A DNA stretch of 64,000 nucleotides from Mumia sp050632745. Its GTDB lineage: Bacteria > Actinomycetota > Actinomycetes > Propionibacteriales > Nocardioidaceae. Of the stretch, positions 46,958 to 56,118 are shown piece after piece. The notes under the pieces are model-generated. The model was not told the origin of the DNA. It did not search any database and saw nothing but the letters and a program-made list of their open reading frames with translations. A program made the position numbers and the translations under genes. The stretch spans positions 62,001-126,000 of the forward strand of contig NZ_JBODSD010000002.1 of NCBI RefSeq assembly GCF_050632745.1, written 5' to 3'. Every line of letters starts with the position of its first letter. The stretch's first letter is position 1.

Positions 46958-47683
46958 ATGACGACAACCACGAAGACGACGGCCCTGGTCACCGGGGCGA
47001 ACAAGGGGATCGGCCTCGAGACGGTACGCCGGCTGGCGGGGCTGGGATGGACGGTCTGGCTCGGCTCGCGAGACGCCGAGCTCGGGACGAAGGTGGCCGA
47101 CACGCTCCGGCACGACGGGCTCGACGTCCGGCCGGTCACCCTCGACGTGAGCTCCGACGACTCCGTCGGCTCGGCGTCGGCGACGGTCGAGGCCGCCGCC
47201 ACTGGGCTCGACGTGCTCGTCAACAACGCCGGGATCACGGGAAGGCGGGTCGGTCCGGCGGACACCGTGCCCGCGGACTTCCTCCCCGTCTTCGGCGTCA
47301 ACCTCCTCGGCCCCGTCCGCGTCACCCAGGCGTTCCTGCCGCTGCTGAGCGCCTCAGAGCACCCGCGCGTCGTGAACGTCTCCAGCGGCATGGGCTCGTT
47401 CGGCGTCACCCAGGACCCGAGCCGGTTCGAGTCGACGCTGGTCAGCCTCGTCTACCCGTCCTCCAAGGCGGCGCTCGACATGGTCACCACCATGTACGCG
47501 AAGGCGCTGCCGGACTTCCGTGTCAATGCGGCCGACCCGGGCTACACCGCCACCGACCTCAACGACCACCGCGGGACGCAGACCGTCGCGGAGGGCGCGG
47601 AGGCGAGCGTCCGCGCCGCGACCGTGCCGCCGGACGGGCCGACGGGTGCCTTCTTCGGGCGTGAGGGGTTCCTGCCGTGGTGA
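46958..47683 (+). CDS. Short-chain dehydrogenase/reductase
   Basis: A 241-aa Rossmann enzyme from ATG 46958. Cofactor motif TGANKGIGLETV, then NNAGITG, the catalytic Ser in VVNVSSGMGS, and YPSSKAAL with Tyr and Lys. The C-terminal DPGYTATDLNDHRGTQTV is typical of carbonyl-reductase-like SDRs. Divergent from the XRE regulator and probably its target. Confidence 0.93.
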   Translation: MTTTTKTTALVTGANKGIGLETVRRLAGLGWTVWLGSRDAELGTKVADTLRHDGLDVRPVTLDVSSDDSVGSASATVEAAATGLDVLVNNAGITGRRVGPADTVPADFLPVFGVNLLGPVRVTQAFLPLLSASEHPRVVNVSSGMGSFGVTQDPSRFESTLVSLVYPSSKAALDMVTTMYAKALPDFRVNAADPGYTATDLNDHRGTQTVAEGAEASVRAATVPPDGPTGAFFGREGFLPW

Positions 47684-47686
47684 GCG

Positions 47687-48670
47687 CTACAGCCAGCCGG
47701 ACCGCTTGAACAGCCGCCACAGCACGGTGACGGAGCCGACCATGAGCAGGAGCGCCATCGGGTAGCCGAGCGCCCAGTGGAGCTCCGGCATGTCGTCGAA
47801 GTTCATCCCGTACACGCCGGCGACGAGGGTGGGCGCGGCGAACATGGCGGCGTACGCGGCGAGCTTGCGCATGTCGTCGTTCTGCTGGACGGAGATCTGC
47901 GTGGCCCGCGCCGCCATCACGTTGTCGAGCAGCCCGTCGAGGACGTCGAGGGTGCCCCGGGCGTGCACCAGGTGGTCGGCGATGTCGCGGAAGTAGGGAA
48001 GGAGACCCTCGGGGACCGACCACTTCGCGCGTCCGCCCAGCAGGTCCTGGAGCGGGGCGTGGATGGGGACGACGGCCTTCCGGAACTCCAGGAGCTCCCT
48101 CTTGAGCGGGTAGACGCGGGCGGTCGACGCCGGCGGCTCCTGGGAGAAGACGGCGGTCTCCACCTCCTCGACGTCCTCGGTGAGCTCCTCGGCGATCACC
48201 TGGTACTCGTCGACGACCGCGTCGACGACGTGGTACGCCGCCGACACCGAGCCGTACTTCACGAGGTCCGGCTGCTTGTCCGCCCGGTCGCGGATCTGGT
48301 CGAGCTGGGGCCACGACCCGTGGCGCACCGTGATCGCGTAGTGCGCGCCGATGAACATGGCGACCTCGCTCATCAGGACCTCGTTGGAGACCTTGTCGTA
48401 CTCGAGCGAGCGCAGCACCAGGAAGGCGGAGTCCTTGTAGACGTCGATCTTCGGTCGCTGGTGCGCCGTGACGGCGTCCTCGACCGCGAGCGGGTGGAGG
48501 CCGAACACGGTCTCCAGCTCACGGAACTCCTCGTACGTGGGGTCCTGGAGCAGCACCCACACGAAGTCGGCGGGGCCGGTGAGCGTGGCGGCGACCTCGG
48601 CCAGCCCGTCGAACGAGCTGCTCGAGTGCACGGCCTTCTCGTCGCGGTAGGCGGCGCAGTCCAGGATCAC
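47687..48670 (-). CDS. corA: CorA-family magnesium/cobalt transporter
   Basis: A 327-aa product from GTG 48670. A cytoplasmic funnel domain (~1-255) with the long stalk helix ends in two TM segments. The pore signature YGMNF follows the first TM (FAAPTLVAGVYGMNF) and the protein ends in a basic RLFKRSGWL. It forms a pentameric channel for Mg2+ or Co2+. The gene starts 49 bases from the divergent phosphatase gene. Confidence 0.95.
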   Translation of the reverse strand: MILDCAAYRDEKAVHSSSSFDGLAEVAATLTGPADFVWVLLQDPTYEEFRELETVFGLHPLAVEDAVTAHQRPKIDVYKDSAFLVLRSLEYDKVSNEVLMSEVAMFIGAHYAITVRHGSWPQLDQIRDRADKQPDLVKYGSVSAAYHVVDAVVDEYQVIAEELTEDVEEVETAVFSQEPPASTARVYPLKRELLEFRKAVVPIHAPLQDLLGGRAKWSVPEGLLPYFRDIADHLVHARGTLDVLDGLLDNVMAARATQISVQQNDDMRKLAAYAAMFAAPTLVAGVYGMNFDDMPELHWALGYPMALLLMVGSVTVLWRLFKRSGWL

Positions 48671-48707
48671 CTCATCATTCTGGCCCGTCGGGCGGCAGCA
48701 GGCCGAC

Positions 48708-48713
48708 TACGCT
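48708..48713 (+). promoter_or_regulatory. -10 element TACGCT, leaderless
   Basis: TACGCT ends six bases before GTG 48720 of the phosphatase gene, so transcription would start at or next to the start codon. Confidence 0.55.
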
Positions 48714-48719
48714 CGAGGC

Positions 48720-49409
48720 GTGCCGACCCTGATCCTCGTCCGACACGGACGGACCGCCGCCAACGCCGACGGTGTCCTCGCCGGGCGCACCCGGGGCGTC
48801 AGCCTCGACGACGTCGGCCGCGAGCAGGCTCGCGCGACGGCGCAGCGCCTGTCGGTCGTCCCGCTCGCGGTGGTCGTGAGCAGCCCGCTGATGCGGACCA
48901 TGCAGACCGCCCGGGAGATCGCCGACGCGCAGAAGGGCGACGTCCCCGTGCGCAGGGAGCCCGGGATCGTGGAGTGCGGGTACGGCCGCTGGACCGGCAA
49001 GAAGATCGCCGACCTCGCCCGGGAGCCGTTGTGGGCGACCGTCCAGCAGCAGCCGAGCGCGGTGGTCTTCCCCGGCGGCGAAGGCCTCGCCGACGTGTCG
49101 GCGCGCGCGATCGAGGCCGTCCGGCGCATCGACCGTCGCGTCGAGCGCCGTCACGGCCCGCGCGCGGTGTGGGCCGCTGCCAGCCACGGCGACGTCATCA
49201 AGGCCGTGCTCGCCGACGCCCTCGGCCTGCACCTGGACCAGTTCCAGCGCATCGTGGTGTCGCCCGGCTCGGTCAGCGTGGTCACGTACGGGACGCACCG
49301 GCCGACCGTCCGGCACGTCAACGACCTGGGCTCCGACCTGAGCCACCTCGTCCCCGAGCCGGAGGGTGACCGTCCCACCGGCGACGCGCCCGTCGGCGGA
49401 GGTGCGTGA
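48720..49409 (+). CDS. Histidine phosphatase family protein (MSMEG_4193 type)
   Basis: A 229-aa product. LVRHGRTAANADGVLAGRT holds the phosphorylated His, VSSPLMRTMQTARE the second Arg block, and AAASHGDVIKAVLAD the second His. Actinobacterial members are encoded just before DUF3090 and SCO1664-type genes, as here. Likely a phosphomutase-like phosphatase, substrate unknown. Confidence 0.92.
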   Translation: MPTLILVRHGRTAANADGVLAGRTRGVSLDDVGREQARATAQRLSVVPLAVVVSSPLMRTMQTAREIADAQKGDVPVRREPGIVECGYGRWTGKKIADLAREPLWATVQQQPSAVVFPGGEGLADVSARAIEAVRRIDRRVERRHGPRAVWAAASHGDVIKAVLADALGLHLDQFQRIVVSPGSVSVVTYGTHRPTVRHVNDLGSDLSHLVPEPEGDRPTGDAPVGGGA

Positions 49410-49458
49410 CCGATGGCCGCGACCCGGGGCAGGAGTCGCCGCCTCCGAGGGGTCTGTC

Positions 49459-49464
49459 TAGGCT
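49459..49464 (+). promoter_or_regulatory. -10 element TAGGCT, leaderless
   Basis: TAGGCT ends seven bases before ATG 49472 of the DUF3090 gene. Confidence 0.55.
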
Positions 49465-49471
49465 CGGTGCC

Positions 49472-49996
49472 ATGCTGATCCACCGGTTCGAACGCCCGAG
49501 GCGCTTCGTCGCGGGGACGGTCGGCGCGCCCGGGGAGCGGACGTTCTTCCTGCAGGCCAGCGACGGGTCCCGCGTGACGTCGGTGGCCCTGGAGAAGGAG
49601 CAGGTCCGGGTGCTCGCCGAGCGCCTCGAGGCCCTCCTCGTGGAGGTCGGCGGCGGCACCGCGTCGACGCCGGCTCCGGGGCGGTCGGTGGACCTGGACC
49701 CGCTCGACCAGCCGATCGAGGAGGAGTTCCGGGTCGGCGCGATGACCCTCGCGTGGGAGCCCGACGTCGGTGAGGTCGTCGTGGAGGCGTTCGCCGCGAC
49801 CGACGACGAGGACACCGAGGCGAGCGACGTGCTGGTGGTGACGCTGCGTCCGGAGGTCGCGCTCGAGTTCGCCGAGCGGGCCAAGAGCGTCGTGGCGGCC
49901 GGGCGCCCCACGTGCCCGTTCTGCGGCGGCGTGGTCGAGCCCGAGGGACACCTGTGCCCTCGTGCCAACGGGTTCCGCCGGGTCGCACGTGACTGA
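49472..49996 (+). CDS. DUF3090 family protein
   Basis: A 174-aa product from ATG 49472; upstream in-frame starts are disfavoured by the -10 element. HRFERPRRFVAGTVGAPGERTFFLQ is the conserved start, and RPTCPFCGGVVEPEGHLCPRANG a C-terminal zinc ribbon. Found in the same actinobacterial block with the phosphatase and SCO1664-type gene. Function unknown. Confidence 0.9.
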   Translation: MLIHRFERPRRFVAGTVGAPGERTFFLQASDGSRVTSVALEKEQVRVLAERLEALLVEVGGGTASTPAPGRSVDLDPLDQPIEEEFRVGAMTLAWEPDVGEVVVEAFAATDDEDTEASDVLVVTLRPEVALEFAERAKSVVAAGRPTCPFCGGVVEPEGHLCPRANGFRRVARD

Positions 49997-50813
49997 AGGC
50001 GCGGCCCGCGAGGTCGGCGACGGGGTCGACCGCGAGGCGACGCTGCGGACGCTCACCGACGGGACGCTGGAGGTGACCGGCCGTCTCGTCGAGGCGTCCA
50101 ACGGCACGTTCTTCGGCCGGGTGACCCGCGACGACCACGTCCTGGAGTGCGTCTACAAGCCGGTACGCGGCGAGCGCCCGCTGTGGGACTTCCCCGACGG
50201 GACCCTGGCGGCCCGGGAGCGAGCGTCGTACCTCGTCTCCGAGGCCGCGGGCTGGCACGTCGTCCCTCCCACCGTGCTGCGCGAGGGGCCCTTCGGATTC
50301 GGTATGGCTCAGGTGTGGATCGACGTCGACGTGGACGCCCCTCAGGTCGCGGTCGTCCCGGCGGGGCAGGCGCCGGACGGGTGGTTCGCCGTCGTGGAGG
50401 CTGTCGACGTCGAGGACCGCCCGGTGGTCCTGCTGCACCGCGACTCGCCCGAGCTCCGGGCGCTGGCGCTCTTCGACGCGGTGGTGAACAACGCCGACCG
50501 CAAGGGCGGCCACCTGCTCCCGACAGGCGGCGCGGTGCTGGGGTGCGACCACGGGCTCACGTTCCACGAGGAGGTCAAGCTCCGCACGGTGCTGTGGGGC
50601 TGGGCCGACGCGGCGCTCGAGCCGGGGGAGCGGCGGACGCTCGAGCGCTTGCAGGGCCGTCTCGCCGCAGGTCCGCTCCACGACGCGCTCGCCGAGCTCC
50701 TCACCCGCCGTGAGCGCGCCGCGCTGAGCGAGCGGGTCGCGGAGCTGCTCGTGTCGGGGCGGATGCCGGATCCGGGCGACCGCTGGCCCACGATCCCGTG
50801 GCCACCGCTGTAG
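49989..50813 (+). CDS. SCO1664 family protein, kinase-like fold
   Basis: A 274-aa product from GTG 49989, overlapping DUF3090 by eight bases. VEASNGTFFGRV and LECVYKPVRGERPLWDFPDG form a nucleotide-loop and Lys-like strand. NNADRKGGHLL and LGCDHGLTFHEE resemble the catalytic and metal loops of PI3/4-kinase-like or HipA-like folds. The family is named after Streptomyces SCO1664 and has no proven substrate. Confidence 0.88.
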   Translation: MTEGAAREVGDGVDREATLRTLTDGTLEVTGRLVEASNGTFFGRVTRDDHVLECVYKPVRGERPLWDFPDGTLAARERASYLVSEAAGWHVVPPTVLREGPFGFGMAQVWIDVDVDAPQVAVVPAGQAPDGWFAVVEAVDVEDRPVVLLHRDSPELRALALFDAVVNNADRKGGHLLPTGGAVLGCDHGLTFHEEVKLRTVLWGWADAALEPGERRTLERLQGRLAAGPLHDALAELLTRRERAALSERVAELLVSGRMPDPGDRWPTIPWPPL

Positions 50814-50822
50814 GCGACGCCT

Positions 50823-50828
50823 TATACC
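50823..50828 (+). promoter_or_regulatory. -10 element TATACC, leaderless
   Basis: TATACC ends eight bases before ATG 50837 of mshC. Confidence 0.45.
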
Positions 50829-50836
50829 CTCGTGAC

Positions 50837-52075
50837 ATGCGCGCCTGGACGTCCCCCGAAGTCCCCGACCTCTCCGAGCTCGGCCTCGGCCGAGGCTCCG
50901 CCGTCCAGGTCTTCGACACCGCCAGCGGGGCGCTCGCGACCGTCGATCCCGAGGAGCGGGCGCGCCTCTACGTCTGCGGCATCACCCCGTACGACGCGAC
51001 CCACCTCGGGCACGCCGCGACGTACCTGACCTTCGACCTCCTCCAGCGCGCGTGGCGCGACCGCGGCCTCGAGGTGGTCTACACGCAGAACATCACCGAC
51101 GTCGACGACCCGCTGCTGGAGCGCGCGACCGCCACCGGCGTGGCGTGGACGGACCTGGCCGAGCGCGAGATCCAGCTGTTCCGCGAGGACATGGCGGCGC
51201 TCCGGATCCTCGCGCCCGACCACTACGTCGGAGCCGTCGAGTCGATCGACCTCGCGATCGCCCTGGTCGAGCGGCTGCGCGACCGCGGCGTGACGTACGA
51301 GGTGGACGGCGACGTCTACTTCTCCGTCGACGCAGACCCCGACTTCGGAGGCGTGTCCGGGTACGACCGCGAGACGATGCTCCGGCTCTTCGCCGAGCGC
51401 GGCGGCGATCCCGACCGCGAGGGCAAGCGCGACCCGCTGGACTGTCTGCTGTGGCAGGCCGAGCGCCCCGGCGAGCCGTCCTGGGACAGCCCTTTCGGAC
51501 CTGGGCGACCCGGCTGGCACGTCGAGTGCGCCTCGATCGCGCTCGAGACGCTCGGCCACGACTTCGACGTCCAGGGCGGCGGCACCGACCTCGTCTTCCC
51601 GCACCACGAGATGTCGGCCGCCGAGGCGCAGGTCGCCACCGAGACGCGGTTCGCACGAACCTACGTGCACCAGGCGATGGTGGCCTTCGAGGGCGAGAAG
51701 ATGTCGAAGTCCCTCGGCAACCTGGTGCTAGTCTCCCGGCTGCGGGCCGACGGCCACGACCCGTCGGCGATCCGCCTCGCGCTGCTCGCGCACCACTACC
51801 GCACGCCGTGGGAGTGGGCCGACGACGAGATCGTCGACGCCCAGAAGCGCCTCGCGCGCTGGCGTGACGCCTTCGCGGCCGGCGGGTCCGAGGCTGCCCC
51901 GGTCGTGGACGCGATCCGCGCGGCGCTCGCCCACGACCTCGACACGCCTCGGGCGGTCGCGGCCGTCGACGCCTGGGTCGACGCCGCGCTGGCCGGCGGG
52001 GGAGCGGGCGACCACGACCCCGCGTCCGGCCGGGTCGTCGGCGCCGCGGTCGACGCCCTGCTCGGCGTCGCCTGA
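50837..52075 (+). CDS. mshC: Cysteine:1-D-myo-inosityl GlcN ligase, mycothiol synthesis
   Basis: A 412-aa class I synthetase-like enzyme, the usual MshC length. Zn ligand Cys47 lies in YVCGITPYDATHLGHA, with the HIGH-type motif HLGH at 56-59. WHVECASIAL and FPHHEMSAAE complete the metal site. KMSKS begins at Lys288. It activates cysteine as the adenylate and joins it to GlcN-Ins. It differs from CysS by the short C-terminus. Mycothiol marks the host as an actinobacterium. Confidence 0.95.
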   Translation: MRAWTSPEVPDLSELGLGRGSAVQVFDTASGALATVDPEERARLYVCGITPYDATHLGHAATYLTFDLLQRAWRDRGLEVVYTQNITDVDDPLLERATATGVAWTDLAEREIQLFREDMAALRILAPDHYVGAVESIDLAIALVERLRDRGVTYEVDGDVYFSVDADPDFGGVSGYDRETMLRLFAERGGDPDREGKRDPLDCLLWQAERPGEPSWDSPFGPGRPGWHVECASIALETLGHDFDVQGGGTDLVFPHHEMSAAEAQVATETRFARTYVHQAMVAFEGEKMSKSLGNLVLVSRLRADGHDPSAIRLALLAHHYRTPWEWADDEIVDAQKRLARWRDAFAAGGSEAAPVVDAIRAALAHDLDTPRAVAAVDAWVDAALAGGGAGDHDPASGRVVGAAVDALLGVA

Positions 52076-52132
52076 GCCACCTTCTGCGGCCAGGAGCCGC
52101 CATCACTCTCTCCTCGACCTCCACCGGCGTCA

Positions 52133-52138
52133 TAGAGT
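52133..52138 (+). promoter_or_regulatory. -10 element TAGAGT, leaderless
   Basis: TAGAGT ends six bases before GTG 52145 of the PAC2 gene. Confidence 0.5.
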
Positions 52139-52144
52139 GAAGGG

Positions 52145-52999
52145 GTGAGCGAGCAGAGCGATTTCCCCGCGGTCGTCGACCCCTGGATGGTCGTCGCCTT
52201 CGAGGGCTGGAACGACGCCGCGGAAGCCGCGACGGAAGCCGTGGACCACCTGATCGAGTGGTGGGACGCGGAGCTCGTCGCCGAGCTCGATCCGGACGAC
52301 TACTACGACTACCAGGTCAACCGGCCCTACATCGGCCGCGACGACGACGGCGAGCGGTCCATCTCGTGGCCCACGACGCGGGTCTTCGTCGCGCGTCCCG
52401 TGGGCTCGGACCGCGACGTCCTCCTCGTCCGAGGCCTCGAGCCGAACATGCGCTGGCTCCCGTTCTGCGACGAGCTGCTCATGCTCGCCGACCGGTTCTC
52501 GGTCCGCGGCGTCGTCACGCTCGGCGCGCTCCTGGCCGACACGCCGCACACCCGCCCGATCCCCGTCACCGGCTCCACGAGCGACGCCGACCTCGCCGCG
52601 CGCCTGCACGTCGAGGAGTCCCAGTACGAGGGCCCGACCGGCATCAACGGGGTCTTCACCGTCGCGAGCAGCGAGTCCGGTCTGCCGACCGTGTCGCTGT
52701 GGGCGGCCGTGCCGCACTACGTCGCACAGGCGCCGAGCCCGAAGGCGACCCTCGCCCTTCTCGGCTACCTCGAGGACATCCTCGAGATCAGCCTGCCGCT
52801 GGGCGACCTCCGCGACCTCGCTCGTGCGTGGGAGCGAGGCGTGGAGGAGCTGGCGAGCTCGGACTCCGAGATCGCGGCCTACGTCGAGTCGCTCGAGGAG
52901 GCACGCGACACCTCCGAGCTCCCCGAGGCGTCCGGCGACGCGATCGCGCGCGAGTTCGAGCGCTACCTGAAGCGTCGCTCGCGCGACACCGATACGTAA
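52145..52999 (+). CDS. PAC2 family protein
   Basis: A 284-aa product. VVAFEGWNDAAEAATEAVDHL is the conserved PAC2 start; LVRGLEPNMRW, VTLGALLADTPHTRPIPVTG and SLWAAVPHYVAQAPSPKATLALL are further family blocks. PAC2 proteins act as assembly-chaperone-like factors for proteasomes in archaea/eukaryotes; the actinobacterial role is open. Conserved next to mshC. Confidence 0.93.
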   Translation: MSEQSDFPAVVDPWMVVAFEGWNDAAEAATEAVDHLIEWWDAELVAELDPDDYYDYQVNRPYIGRDDDGERSISWPTTRVFVARPVGSDRDVLLVRGLEPNMRWLPFCDELLMLADRFSVRGVVTLGALLADTPHTRPIPVTGSTSDADLAARLHVEESQYEGPTGINGVFTVASSESGLPTVSLWAAVPHYVAQAPSPKATLALLGYLEDILEISLPLGDLRDLARAWERGVEELASSDSEIAAYVESLEEARDTSELPEASGDAIAREFERYLKRRSRDTDT

Positions 53000-53011
53000 C
53001 CCTCGCTCGCG

Positions 53012-53017
53012 TAGACT
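53012..53017 (+). promoter_or_regulatory. -10 element TAGACT upstream of the HAD gene
   Basis: TAGACT lies 54 bases before ATG 53072, giving a short leader. Confidence 0.45.
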
Positions 53018-53071
53018 CGACCTCGGCCGATCGCGGGTGGCACCCGCTCCCTCCTGACACGAAGCGAGCCG

Positions 53072-53776
53072 ATGAGCCTGTCCGACTGCGCCACCCGCAC
53101 CGCACTGCCCGACGCGGTCCTCTGGGACCTCGACGGCACGATCGTCGACACCGAGCCGGTCTGGCTCGCGGCGGAGTTCGCGCTCGCTGGTCGATTCGGC
53201 GCAACCTGGTCGGAGCAGGACGGCCTCGACCTCGTCGGGAGCGACCTGCTGGAGGCCGGACGGGAGATCACCCGCCGGATGGGCCTCCCGATCATGGCCG
53301 AGGACGTCGTGGACGCCCTCGTCGGCACGGTCGCCGAGCACATGCGCAGCGGCGACCTCGCGTGGCGTCCGGGAGCGCGCGAGATGATCGCCGCGCTCGC
53401 CGAGGCAGGGGTCCCGCAGGCACTGGTCACCATGTCGTACTCCGCGATCGCCGAGCCGATGATCGCGCGGCTGGGCGACAACCCCTTCGGTGCGGTCGTC
53501 ACCGGGGACACCGTCACCAACGGCAAGCCGCACCCCGAGCCGTACCTCTCCGCCGCGGCGGCGCTGGGCGTCGCTCCCGAGCGCTGCGTCGCGATCGAGG
53601 ACTCCAACACCGGCACGCGGTCGGCGTCGGCTGCGGGCTGCCACGTCCTCGTCGTGCCCAACCTCGTCGCGGTGGACGCCGGCGAGCGCCGGACCCAGGT
53701 CGACTCGCTCGCGGGACTCGATCCGTGCGACCTGGGCGCGCTGCTGCTGCCCCTCCAGGACGGCCTGGTCCCGTGA
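53072..53776 (+). CDS. HAD-family hydrolase (phosphoglycolate phosphatase-like)
   Basis: A 234-aa product. Motif I LWDLDGTIVDTEP with both Asp, motif II LVTMS, motif III GKPHPEPYL, motif IV VAIEDSNTGTRSA. The helical cap is between residues ~30 and 95. A cytosolic phosphatase/phosphomutase of the beta-PGM/Gph branch, commonly encoded beside PAC2 in actinobacteria. Confidence 0.93.
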   Translation: MSLSDCATRTALPDAVLWDLDGTIVDTEPVWLAAEFALAGRFGATWSEQDGLDLVGSDLLEAGREITRRMGLPIMAEDVVDALVGTVAEHMRSGDLAWRPGAREMIAALAEAGVPQALVTMSYSAIAEPMIARLGDNPFGAVVTGDTVTNGKPHPEPYLSAAAALGVAPERCVAIEDSNTGTRSASAAGCHVLVVPNLVAVDAGERRTQVDSLAGLDPCDLGALLLPLQDGLVP

Positions 53777-54246
53777 CCGTCGCGACCGTCGTCACCGCGC
53801 TGGGCGCCCTCGGCGCCGGCGTGATGGCGGGGGTCTACGTGGCGTTCTCCGTGATGGTGATGCCGTCGCTCGACCGGCGCCCGCCGCACGAGGCCGTGGC
53901 GTTCATGCAGGAGACCAACCGGTGGGCCGTGCGCCCGGGGTTCCAGGTGTGGTTCTCCGGTACGGCGGTGGTGGCCGTCGCGCTGGTCGTCCTCGCGTTC
54001 GCCGCTGAGGACGTCGAGCGCGGGTGGCTGCTCGCCGGCTCCTTCGCGTACCTGCTCACGATCGTGCTGACGGGCGCCTTCCACATCCCGCGCAACAACG
54101 CGATCGACGCGGTGGACGCGTCCGACGCCGAGGCCTCACGCGTCGCCTGGGTGGGATACTCCCGGCCCTGGACCCTGGGCAACCACGTCCGAGCCGTCCT
54201 CTCCGGCATCGCCCTCCTCGCGTACGCCACCGCGCTCGCCGCCTGA
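53773..54246 (+). CDS. DUF1772 membrane protein
   Basis: A 157-aa product from GTG 53773, GTGA-coupled to the HAD gene. Four TM segments; VYVAFSVMVMPSLDR, HIPRNNAIDAVD and WTLGNHVRAVLS are the conserved DUF1772 blocks. The last 111 bases lie opposite the end of the MFS gene. Function unknown. Confidence 0.87.
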   Translation: MTVATVVTALGALGAGVMAGVYVAFSVMVMPSLDRRPPHEAVAFMQETNRWAVRPGFQVWFSGTAVVAVALVVLAFAAEDVERGWLLAGSFAYLLTIVLTGAFHIPRNNAIDAVDASDAEASRVAWVGYSRPWTLGNHVRAVLSGIALLAYATALAA

Positions 54247-55515
54247 CCGACCCGCGTCCATCTCGCGCCACTCCGGCCGCAGGCTGGTCAGCGTGGTCGT
54301 GAGGAAGTAGGCCACGCCGCTGACGAGCAGCACCGGGGACAGTCCCACGGCCGTGACCACGACCCCGGCCGCGAGACCCCCGATCGGCATCCCGGCCCAT
54401 GCGACCGCGTCGGTGAGCGCACCGACCCGCCCGTACAGGCGACGCGGGACCCGCTCGAAGAAGACGGCGCTCAGGATCGGGTTGAGGAAGCCCGACCCCA
54501 GCCCGCCGATGGCGAAGACCGTCAGCAGGACCGGGAGGGGCGGGTCGGCGAGCAGGACGAGGAACCGTGGCGCCCCGGCCACGAGGAACCCGAGGAAGAA
54601 CACCGGCCGCCGGCGCATCCGGTGGGCGAACGCCGAGGCGAGCAGGCTCCCGACCACGGCCATCGCGCTCGTCAGGGTGAGGACGAGGCCGAGCGTGCCC
54701 GCGCCTGCGCCCGACTCGTGCGCCCAGACGGGGAGCAGGACTGCGACGAACGCGATGTCGAGCAGGTTCGTGATGCCGACCATGACGACGATCGCGACGA
54801 GGAGCGGATCGCGGCGCAGGAACGAGAAGCCCTCCCCGAGCCGGTGGAGGTAGGGGAGCGGCGCGGCCTCGCCTTCGCCGCCGTCCGCGCTGTCCTCGGA
54901 GCTGTGCTCGTGGTCCGGTCCGCCCATCCCGCGCGGCAGACTCAGGCCGACCAGCGCGGAGCCGAGGACGAAGCACGCTGCCGTCAGCCCGACGCCGGAG
55001 ACCGGACCGACCCACGCGATCAGCGCCCCGCCGACCGCGGGCCCGACGGTCGAGGCGAGCCGCTCGATGGTGCCGGAGAGCCCGGTCGCCCGGACGAGAG
55101 GCACCTTCGCCCGGTCGGCCGCCTCCGGGATCATGATCTCCTTCGCCAGGTCGCCCGGTCCCCGTGCCGCTCCGACCACGGCGACGAGCACGAGGAAGAC
55201 CTCCAGCGAGAGCGCGTCCAGCAGGTGGAGCAGCGGGATCGCGGCCGCCGCGGCGGCGCTGACGAGGTCGGTGGTCCACGACACGAGGCGCCCGCCGACA
55301 CGGTCGACCCACGGACCGGTCAGTGCCTTGACCACCACGTACGGCGTGAGCTCGCAGAACGCCACGAGACCCGTCTTGGTCGCGCTGCCGGTGGTGACCA
55401 GCACGAACCACGGGAAGGCGATCGCCGAGACGCGTGTGCCGGTGAGCGCGACGGCCATCGCGAGGAGGAGCCCGGCGAGCGGGGCGCGAGTGCGCCGGGT
55501 GGCTGCGGACGTCAC
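54136..55515 (-). CDS. MFS transporter
   Basis: A 459-aa product from GTG 55515 (GTGA overlap with the ArsR-type gene). Twelve hydrophobic segments, the loop motif GPWVDRVGGRLV after TM2, and GGLGSGFLNPIL in the second half place it among drug/efflux-type MFS proteins. The hydrophilic C-terminal tail (~50 residues) overlaps DUF1772 on the other strand. Probably controlled by the regulator encoded upstream. Confidence 0.92.
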   Translation of the reverse strand: MTSAATRRTRAPLAGLLLAMAVALTGTRVSAIAFPWFVLVTTGSATKTGLVAFCELTPYVVVKALTGPWVDRVGGRLVSWTTDLVSAAAAAAIPLLHLLDALSLEVFLVLVAVVGAARGPGDLAKEIMIPEAADRAKVPLVRATGLSGTIERLASTVGPAVGGALIAWVGPVSGVGLTAACFVLGSALVGLSLPRGMGGPDHEHSSEDSADGGEGEAAPLPYLHRLGEGFSFLRRDPLLVAIVVMVGITNLLDIAFVAVLLPVWAHESGAGAGTLGLVLTLTSAMAVVGSLLASAFAHRMRRRPVFFLGFLVAGAPRFLVLLADPPLPVLLTVFAIGGLGSGFLNPILSAVFFERVPRRLYGRVGALTDAVAWAGMPIGGLAAGVVVTAVGLSPVLLVSGVAYFLTTTLTSLRPEWREMDAGRSGGERGGVREEGDAGEDGSDVVAQGPGPGVSHPGDA

Positions 55516-56102
55516 GACTCCTCCGCCACGGCGCTGTCGGGCTGGGGGAGGATCTGGAGGACCACGCTCACGCGGTCGGCGTCCTCGGGCGCGCGGTTCT
55601 CGGGGACGTCGTAGCGGAACTCGCGCACGACGGCGTGCAGACGGACTGCGAGGGTCTTGGCCTCGTCGGGGGTCAGCCTTAGCAGGTAGTCGCTCATGTC
55701 CATCGCGTCGCGCCACTCGGGCGCCATGGTCGTGCGCTCGTTGACGGTCTGCTGGAGGAGCAGCGTGTAGCTCGCCGCAATCGAGCGGAGGTACTCGTCG
55801 ACGGCGTCGGCGTCAGCGGGGTCGAGGTCCTCGCCGCGCAGCTCCGTGACCCGGTGAGCGGCTCGCCACCAGCGGTCGCGGGCGTTGCCCCGCGTGGCGT
55901 CGTCGGTGACGAGTCCGGCCTTCTCGAGCTGGCGCAGGTGGTACGACGCGGAGCCCGAGCTCATGCCGAGCCGCTCGCCGAGCTGCGTCGCGGTCGCAGG
56001 GCCGTACCGGCGCAGCGAGCCGAGCAGGGACACCCTCAGCGGGTGCGCCAGCGCCTTGAGGGAGGAGGCGTCGAGGACGACACGACTCTGATCCGTGGAC
56101 AT
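55512..56102 (-). CDS. ArsR-type winged-helix regulator
   Basis: A 196-aa product from ATG 56102. HTH: LKALAHPLRVSLLGSLRRYGPATATQLGERLGMSSGSASYHLRQLEKAGLV is the ArsR winged helix, longer than metal sensors because of a helical C-terminal domain. It starts the leftward operon with the MFS gene, and repeats of TGCAAA occur just upstream. Confidence 0.92.
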   Translation of the reverse strand: MSTDQSRVVLDASSLKALAHPLRVSLLGSLRRYGPATATQLGERLGMSSGSASYHLRQLEKAGLVTDDATRGNARDRWWRAAHRVTELRGEDLDPADADAVDEYLRSIAASYTLLLQQTVNERTTMAPEWRDAMDMSDYLLRLTPDEAKTLAVRLHAVVREFRYDVPENRAPEDADRVSVVLQILPQPDSAVAEES

Positions 56103-56118
56103 GAGGCGAGCGTAAGAC

